Assembly: GCA_027919835.1 (NCBI GenBank)
Contig: JANVFP010000034.1
Span: forward strand, 186,001-250,000
Direction: 5' to 3'
From: Lentinula raphanica
Lineage: Eukaryota > Basidiomycota > Agaricomycetes > Agaricales > Omphalotaceae
Length of the DNA: 64,000 bases
The stretch's first letter is position 1. Each line of letters opens with the position of its first letter. Below the pieces are notes generated by a model, which was not told the DNA's origin, made no database searches, and worked only from the letters and a program-made list of their open reading frames with translations. Positions 57,338 through 64,000 of the stretch are shown here, piece after piece. A program made the translations under genes and the position numbers.

Positions 57338-58246
57338 GTGTCCGATTCTCTTAGTGATAGGACATGGAGAACAGGTCAAGACTCTCGCTTCTACATGAAT
57401 ATCTGTCGCGTCTACTGTCTATGGCTGAGAATGTCGTCAGAAGATTATGGTCTGGTAAGGGACCACGTTCACGAAGTCAACGTAGATACCGACGCGGAAG
57501 TCACTCTTGGTCGATTCATATTTGTCAAACCAATGGGCAGTCGAGATCCGGCTGTAGAGATTGCCACAATAAACCTCATCCGTCGCAATACAACAATCCC
57601 TGTTCCTAGGATTTTTGGCGCAGTGCGTTACCGCGGCAGCCAGTATATATTCATGACACGACTCGCTGGGACAGAGCTCTCTCGTCGACGATGGAAGGCT
57701 TATTCTCAAGATAGTCGGGACGCTATCATATCTCAGCTCAAAGACTATATCTCCCAAATCCGTCAGATTGGACCACCTCCATCCTCGCCCCCTTTCATAT
57801 GTAGTATTTTGGGAGGGCCTGTCACAGATCATCGTTTATGTGTCGACCGTCCTTACGGTCCTTATCGCGACGAGGAGCAGATGAATCTTCAAGTTCGACA
57901 AGGGTTCAGCGTGGACGAATTTGGGAAAGTTTTCAATCTTCCGCAGGATGCAGTTGACATCGTGAGGCGTTCTCATGATATACGACATCGGATCGTATTC
58001 ACGCACAATGATATCGCCATGAGAAATATCCTAGTCGATGGTGATTGTGTTACAGGTTTGATTGACTGGGAGTGTTCAGGATGGTTTCCTGAGCATTGGG
58101 AATATATCAAGGCAAGTTGGACCGAGTTTCATGCAGAAGAATGGGTTCGTGACTTGAAGAAATTCATTCCTCCGTATAACTTGGAGTACTTGGCCGATGG
58201 TATTATTGGGTGGTCCCGGTCCTGGGAGCCCAGGTTGGACTTGTGA
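57338..58246 (+). CDS. Aminoglycoside-phosphotransferase-fold kinase (APH family)
   Basis: A protein of the fungal APH/phosphotransferase group. It has the N-lobe text ATINLIRRNTTIPVPRIFGA and YIFMTRLAGTELSRRRW. The catalytic loop is FTHNDIAMRNILVDGD (HxDxxxxN). The metal-binding Asp follows in GLIDWECSGWFPEHWEYIKA. It ends SWEPRLDL at 58246. About 300 residues in one frame from 57338. A different N-terminus from the ATG at 57364 (another frame, MENRSRLSLLHEYLSRLLSM) spliced into this frame is possible and would explain why the first 30 residues look unlike the family. Such genes are very common in mushrooms. The substrate is unknown, and antibiotic resistance should not be assumed. Confidence 0.85.
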   Translation: MSDSLSDRTWRTGQDSRFYMNICRVYCLWLRMSSEDYGLVRDHVHEVNVDTDAEVTLGRFIFVKPMGSRDPAVEIATINLIRRNTTIPVPRIFGAVRYRGSQYIFMTRLAGTELSRRRWKAYSQDSRDAIISQLKDYISQIRQIGPPPSSPPFICSILGGPVTDHRLCVDRPYGPYRDEEQMNLQVRQGFSVDEFGKVFNLPQDAVDIVRRSHDIRHRIVFTHNDIAMRNILVDGDCVTGLIDWECSGWFPEHWEYIKASWTEFHAEEWVRDLKKFIPPYNLEYLADGIIGWSRSWEPRLDL

Positions 58247-58776
58247 AGTTGAAACACTGCATTGGTGTCTCTTACTCTCCAGTTCGTGACCGCAGAGGAT
58301 GTTGTGTTCGCTTTATCTCTCTTCTCGATATTCATATAGAGAGTGGTCTCTTCCCTTTCTGTGTGCGCAAGATGTATGTGGATTTCTTTTCTTTTTCCTA
58401 TCTGTGATCATCTTCAACAAGTTTTTCTGATCAAATCTTCAGTCGAGTCAAAACCATGGGTTAACTTGTACCCATAGCTGCAAAGAGGGAACTGAGATGT
58501 TCTGATGAAGGACTTACCTGCTCAATAACCTTCTCGAAATCGATGCGTAGTGTAGAAAGGTTTTGCACTCGTTCTCTGCTTCGAGCTTTCAGGTGCAGTA
58601 CTTTCAATTCCGAACCCATAGATTGTTATACTGATTATACTATATATAGTGTACATCATGTTCAAACAAGCCAGACAACATTGCTATTCATGTCGGAATT
58701 GTCTGAACCTCAATCTCGAGCCACAAATAACCTATTCCCCTCTCTTCCTTGCGTGAATACATGCTTGACCAATTGT
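58247..58776. other. Convergent spacer
   Basis: This 530-bp stretch is between the kinase-like gene (+) and the surface-protein gene (-). Nothing recognised. Confidence 0.5.
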
Positions 58777-59898
58777 TCATGACGATAACGACGTATATGT
58801 AGGAGGTGGAACCTCTGGGATCGAATTCTCAACCAGAGTCCCTCGCTCGACATGCACGGTATTCCTCGCGTCCAAAATAACACCAGGATCCGTAGGCTCG
58901 ATATGTGCCTCGAGACGTTGCACCGACTGCATCACTCGATCCATATTGACCCTCATCTCCTCGTTCGAATCTTGCAAGAATGCCACTTGCGAACGAACAT
59001 CGGTATTGTTCGTATGAGCCGCATCTGCCCATGTACTGTGTCTGCGACCATGAGGATTCAAGACTATTGGGATTCTAGCTGTTACAGCATGATTCAGCGT
59101 CGGGCTGTGTCCACGAAGACTCATTCTCGCTCTTGTTTTACGAGGAGGTAGGATCCTTATCCTTGGCGCTTCAACAGGCGCTGTCTCTGCTGATGCCGCA
59201 GTATTTTCTTGTTGGCTGTTCGAAAACAGCGTACTTTTTTCTCCTCTCACCACCGGGGGTGCGATGGTAATGTTTGTCCCTCCTACTGAAGGACTCAGAG
59301 GGGTTGGCATCCTTTTCTCCGCGTCATGCAAATGCTTCCGAAAACGCCGCCGCATAATGAAGAAAATGCCAAACCCGATTGCTACTAAGGCTATCACCGA
59401 TCCTGCTACAGCAGATCCTGCGATGATTGCCGTAGTGTGTCCGTTAGTTGATTGCGTCGCGACGATCATCGGTTGAGCGCTAGAAGCAGGCTCCGCCGTA
59501 GTCGGTGAAGAACTGAAAATAACCATCAGCGATGTTGTATGAATGTGAACCAGAATCTAGGAATGAGATTCACTGTGTGCTTCCTCCGTCTACGACGGTG
59601 CTCGTAAAGCTGACCGAAATTTGGCTTGTAGATGGCGGCGATGTACTATTTTGATTGCTGGTAGAGGAGTGTTCACTACTACTGCGTTATTGGGCGCGAC
59701 ATCGATTAATACACAAGCCGCGATATCAAAAAGATCAGAACCAACCTCTGTCCTGGCCGTTGCGACCAATCTGTGGGAAACCCAGGCCCGATTCCAATCG
59801 AGAATTCGAACTGTCGCTTGTCCAGAGCCAGTGGCGAAGTAAAATCGAACCCAGGGGGTTGGAGAAAGGGTGTCGGCTTCGTGATCCCGGGGAACGTA
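58777..59898 (-). CDS. Single-pass membrane protein, Ser/Thr-rich, unknown (5' end uncertain)
   Basis: The layout is that of a fungal type I surface protein: an extracellular beta-type domain (RILDWNRAWVSHRLVATART, LFDIAACVLIDVAPNNAVVV), a Ser/Thr-rich stalk (NSTSPPSTSQISVSFTSTVV), a transmembrane helix (AIIAGSAVAGSVIALVAIGF) stopped by MRRRFRKH, and a cytosolic tail of about 180 residues that ends PPPTYTSLSS (PPxY motif near the end). The TM exon is 59,497-58,777. The intron just before it (GTGAAT...TTTTCAG) is clear. The join between the VAPNNAVVV frame and the NSTSPPSTS frame (about 59,660) needs a shift of frame, and I found no good intron there. The signal-peptide exon upstream of about 59,900 was not identified with confidence. 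The PPxY could bind a WW-domain ubiquitin ligase; this is inference. Confidence 0.6.
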
Positions 59899-62025
59899 TC
59901 AGCACTCCTGGTCGGAGTCGTATATATGTTGGTTGAAATAAGTGGCATAGATGAGAGAGGGGTGGGGGTCGCAGGTATGCAGAGGATTTTTGGCAAAGAG
60001 CAGAATCTTCAAATTTTAAATGTCTTCGTGCTGTTAGATCTCCCCGGCTTCCGCTGTGACCCTGGAGTATGGCTGGACAAGAGCCTATGTGAGTATTTGG
60101 TTCTTGAACTATGAAAGTAGTACTATGGTGATCAAGGCAGTTGTAAAAATCTGAAATTTTTTTTTTCCTGAAATCATTTGGAAACATTAAAAATAACAAA
60201 GTACATAGCAAGATTGGTGATCAGGTCCTTGACCTCTGAAATAATCCCTGTGTATTTTTGAGAGATGTGTGAGGCAGCGGGCAATGACCGAAGGAAATTT
60301 GGGATGTTGTGAACACTGGTCACACGTTCAGTCACAGTGAAGCTACTGATCGGCGATGTGGCACAGCTCGGCAGAACCTTGCAAGATTGAATGATCACCG
60401 AGATTGCACAAGAATCAGGCGCCAGCAGGCGCTTAATGAGTTTGCCGCCCTCCGGCATAGCCCTGGAGTCACACCAGAGCACCTCTCCACTTTCGCTCAC
60501 TCATTGAGAGCTCGACTCATATCCAGTCCCTACAAAAATTGGTGATGATGTTCATAACATCATTCTCATCATTGAGATGTCCTCTGGTACCTCCTCATAT
60601 ATCTTCTTACTACTGTTCCTGGTGCTTCAAGTACAATCACGCTTCAATTCCAGCAGAAGATTATTTTTCATAGTGTTCATATCTCCCTACTATGTGCATA
60701 AAAGTACATGATGAAGTGAAGTATTGTTAAAGCAATGTATATAAATTATCTTGAGTGCACAGAACAAACTGAGCACTCGGAATCGAGTGATTTTCCAAAA
60801 TCACAACATCCCTAGTCCCAACAACTGCCGTAACCACCATAGTACATGGAGCGCTTTCATGCTATATGTAAGGCCTCCTTACTACTCTCGTTTACGGACA
60901 TTATTCACACGGACTCTCGTATATAAAGGCCACAGCCTCGTTACCGTTCTCTATCTATTACTCTTACCACTGCCTGCATCAGCCTGTACCTACGGACATC
61001 TATCAAACCTGTTTGCGTTAGGTATCGGGCACTGGGCCCAGTGAGATAAAATCCTTCACACCATAGGCTTACCCTGGCTTACCTCAATCAACTCCGAGTC
61101 GTCGATCATTCAAAACCGCTTAAAATGAATCGGTAACCACTGTGGATTGGATGGTCGAATGATGTATCAACGAAGAGCAACGAGTCCAGAGGACGTCCTG
61201 ACCGCTCCGTCTACCCTATTAGCCTTATATCGTTCTCTGGAGGTTATTCTGAGCATCCCAATCGCAAAAGACTCAGGAGACGGTAAAACGGAGTCAAACC
61301 TCCAGCATCCCACGAAAATATCTGTATGTACAACAAAATCATCAAACATTGTAGGACAGAAACATGATATCTAGGGCCTGGAATAACATCAATATTGAAA
61401 TCCCTCATGAGGCGTGCCGCGTTGTTCTTCAGAAAAGAAATTTACAGAGAGAGCTGAATCGAAAGCCGGCAGACATGACAGTTCTGGAGACCAGTGGCAG
61501 TGATAGAGGCAAGTCGACCGTTCGGTACCCAATGACGACTCGAACGATATCTGAGGTAGTAGTAAAGCGACGACGATGCTGTCATGAATGAACTGGATTG
61601 CTCACTGTTGTCAGCTGTTGTCCCACTCGTCTCCGCTGCAGCTTGAATAACCATGGCTGTGAGTTCTCAGTTTTGACCCCTGAGCACGAATGGAATTGAT
61701 TGAGTTCATGGTTGAAACGTTGACGGTCGAAAGATGCTGCTTCAATCTTCATTCATTCGTTGATCATAAGGATTGAATTTCATTAGTCACTGTCAATGCA
61801 CTGGTGCCAGGCTTACGCTGGAATGAACATCTTCATTCACTTGACATCGTAGGATAGGGCATAGGATAAAGTGTGATGTACAATAATGCGACCACTGTCG
61901 AAGATGAAAAAACTATGATACAATGGTGGAATAAGAAGCCCAGAGGATACACCCAGAACAGAGTGAGTAGCACCTGCAACAATTTCGGCCTTCAATGGTA
62001 TAAGCCACACCATCACCCCCATTGC
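59899..62025. other. 2-kb stretch without a confident gene
   Basis: It probably includes the first exon and promoter of the surface-protein gene (to about 60,100). Elsewhere short frames only; none has family resemblance. T-rich and poly-A/T runs near 60,155. 61,640-62,025 is the 3' flank of the transporter. Confidence 0.4.
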
Positions 62026-63156
62026 TCAATCGTGTTTGAAAACCCCGATAGGCAATCCGACCACCGCCGCTCTCTCGGAAGCCAGCAGCTCACTCATACC
62101 AACATAGTATGCGATAAGCGCCGTAACGATGCCCAGGGCTCCTCCTGCTTTGATCAAGCCGGCAGAAGCATTAGGGGCAGAGGCGACAACAAAATTGCCT
62201 GCACCGAGACACATGAAGGTGAGGGTCAGGAAGAAGAAAAGAGCGATGAAGCCGATGTTTTTGCGGAGGGAGGCAATACTGCGGAAGAGAGAAAAAGGGT
62301 TAGTTCTTCGATTCGTAGAGGGGGAAGTTGGAATATCAAATGCGATAACTCACAATAGCAAGAACGTAACTGTCATCCATGTCATGAGGAATATTCCAAT
62401 GGCGTTCGGTTCTTGTGAGGAAACGTCGGCATAGGCGTCAGCGATACCAGAGCCTGGTATGAGGATGGTAGCATAGGACAGCCAGAAAGCTCCATATGAG
62501 GAGAACGCTGCAAGAAACGGCGTTCAGCAAATGTATTTCAGGACAGCAAGGTATTCAAATAACAAGCCGGAACACGGCAATGTGACCGGTCTTGTCGCGG
62601 GAACGTGTCTAACAGCGTTCTGGATGCTGAGTCCACCACAGAAAAACATATCAAACGATATGTCCTAAGACTAATGGGGATTCACTAATAACCGGACCAT
62701 CCCTCATCATGCGGGGTAACGCAGAGTATGGAGAGTATGCAAAAGCAAAGAAGAAATTTTCTGGAGCTGAGCCTCACCTGTCCCACCGAAAGTGTTGCCT
62801 CTGGGGAACTCCCACATCCCAGCCAAGAGCTGAACGAGTCCTCCACAGAAAAGAGCCATACCGACTACCGCGTTCGGCGTAGTGACGCCTCGAGCAGAGG
62901 TATTGTACAACGAGAGAATGAGAGTTGTTGATGCGAAAGAAAACAGTCCACTACGATGATCACAACGATCCTTGGTATCAACACAACAGGGACGACGAGG
63001 AATGTAAAATGCTCACAGCGTCCCGGGGTTGGCGAGATTAGATTTGACTGGAGCGTTTCTGTACGCAGCCGCAGAGCCGTTGTCGGCATAATTGCGGGGG
63101 TGGTGGTCGACGCCAGAGGTAGTGGCAAGGGTAGTTCCTTTTTCCGAGTCGGCCAT
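62026..63156 (-). CDS. GPR1/FUN34/YaaH family transporter (acetate/ammonium type)
   Basis: A six-span plasma-membrane protein of the family that includes yeast Ato2/Ady2 and Yarrowia Gpr1, linked to acetate uptake or ammonium export. The start at 63156 gives MADSEKGTTLATTSGVDHHP. The family entry motif (usually NPAPLGL) is here ANPGTLGLFSFA. Then come LILSLYN, RGVTTPNAVVGMALFCGGLV, QLLAGMWEFPRGNTFGGT (diagnostic), FSSYGAFWLSYATILIPG, MTWMTVTFLLL, FFFLTLTFMCLGAG and ALIAYYVGMSELLASE. The protein ends GVFKHD with a stop at 62026. About five exons and 275 residues. All spans are present. The Pro-Ala-Pro of the motif is replaced by Pro-Gly-Thr, which may matter for substrate use or regulation. 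Confidence 0.92.
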
Positions 63157-64000
63157 GGGGGACAAGAATGAAGCGGGAGTCAAGAGGAAAACAAGCAGAT
63201 TACCTGGCTTTTGTACCCCGGCCAAACCCCGGTTCCCCGCTTAAGCTTCCCCAGAAAATTTCAAATTAAATTGATCTTGGGATCAATATAGATTATCCAT
63301 CATCCGATCAAGTCTGCTTCCCGACCTCCCGCCGTTCTCAATTTTTTCGCTCAACGATATTTTGGCCACTGTTGAACCTTGTGGAACGTTGAATGTTCGG
63401 TACCAGTGGTTGGAGCATTTTATTAACGCTCAAATTATCAGCCGATAGCAGCGTATCATCGTCTGAATCTTGGAAGAGTTGGCAATTCGGACGCCTAGTG
63501 TTTTGTGCCTTACTCTGCCAAGTTATTTCTGAGTCCTCTTGTTCTTCCCGGACGCTACATAAGTAGCCTTGAATCATTTATGTCACTCAGAGCGGCATTT
63601 CCATAGTCTGAACAGGTCTGAACATAACTCACGCCTCACGGTTTGAGTCAGCTTGTCTCCGAATCTTCAAGACGCCGCTGTACAACATAGTATACGAAGT
63701 ATCACATCAAAATGTCCTGACAATGTCCCTTCAGAACGCTTCGATCTTCAGTACATAGTTGGAAGCGGAGACCGTTATCAGGCCAGACCCAAAATCCAAA
63801 ATCCTACGGAATCATTTCTTCAGGTTATCCCAAATCGGGAGTAGGAGGACGAAAACCGAAGATCTGAATTATATTCCCCTTTCTCGGATCTACTTGTGAG
63901 CTGATTCTGGTCATAAAATTATCATGAACCTACATAGCAGAACTCGAGCTCATTTCACACCTCGATTCTTCAAGATGGGTAGTTGGCTTTGAACAACAAA
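63157..64000. promoter_or_regulatory. Upstream region of the transporter to the window end
   Basis: This 844-bp stretch contains the transporter promoter. Open frames at 63,338-63,577 (-) and 63,653-63,844 (+) are short and unrecognised. A gene could begin beyond the window edge. Confidence 0.4.

Noticed and set aside
57338..58246. Kinase-like gene called as antibiotic resistance
   Set aside because: The APH fold is common in mushroom genomes with unknown substrates; the motif alone does not support resistance.

Overview
The window is nuclear DNA of a filamentous basidiomycete, most likely an Agaricomycete. Genes are dense and on both strands, and are cut by many short introns (about 45-65 nt, GT..AG). 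The recognisable proteins are eukaryotic and fungal: NAP1, exportin-1, an oxysterol-binding protein, indoleamine 2,3-dioxygenase, a GPR1/FUN34/YaaH transporter, a basidiomycete-type HNH protein, and LaeA-like methyltransferases. Gene boundaries were set by hand from reading frames, splice sites and family knowledge, so exon edges are approximate. No rRNA, tRNA or CRISPR array was recognised.

Layout. 1-12 kb: conserved metabolic genes. These are the 3' part of NAP1, a TauD/TfdA dioxygenase, a multi-span membrane protein, a NAT9-like acetyltransferase, a membrane-anchored GNAT, and an FAD/NAD(P)-binding oxidoreductase. 12-36 kb: an accessory island of lineage-specific genes and repeats. It holds two families of predicted secreted proteins (family A at 13.7-15.1 and 21.4-22.9 kb; family D at 27.3-28.1 and 31.4-32.7 kb), a cytosolic family B duplicated at 16.1 and 20.1 kb, another secreted protein at 26.1 kb, a novel motif family at 23.7 kb, and several non-autonomous inverted-repeat elements. 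The largest element is a 2.3-kb nested palindromic structure between the two family B copies; the clearest is a 486-bp element with an 8-bp target-site duplication. 36-39 kb: two tandem methyltransferase genes. 39-50 kb: conserved genes (OSBP with a FFAT motif, HNH protein, exportin-1 with a lost C-terminal tail). 50-64 kb: a secreted hypothetical protein, the second copy of the 23.7-kb motif family, IDO, an APH-fold kinase, a single-pass surface protein and an acetate/ammonium-type transporter.

The conserved genes do not form one pathway. The biology worth following is the 13-35 kb island: repeated duplication of small secreted or unknown genes, inverted-repeat elements inserted between and inside the copies, coding tandem repeats, and a conserved gap of only 32-36 nt in family B that behaves like an intron.
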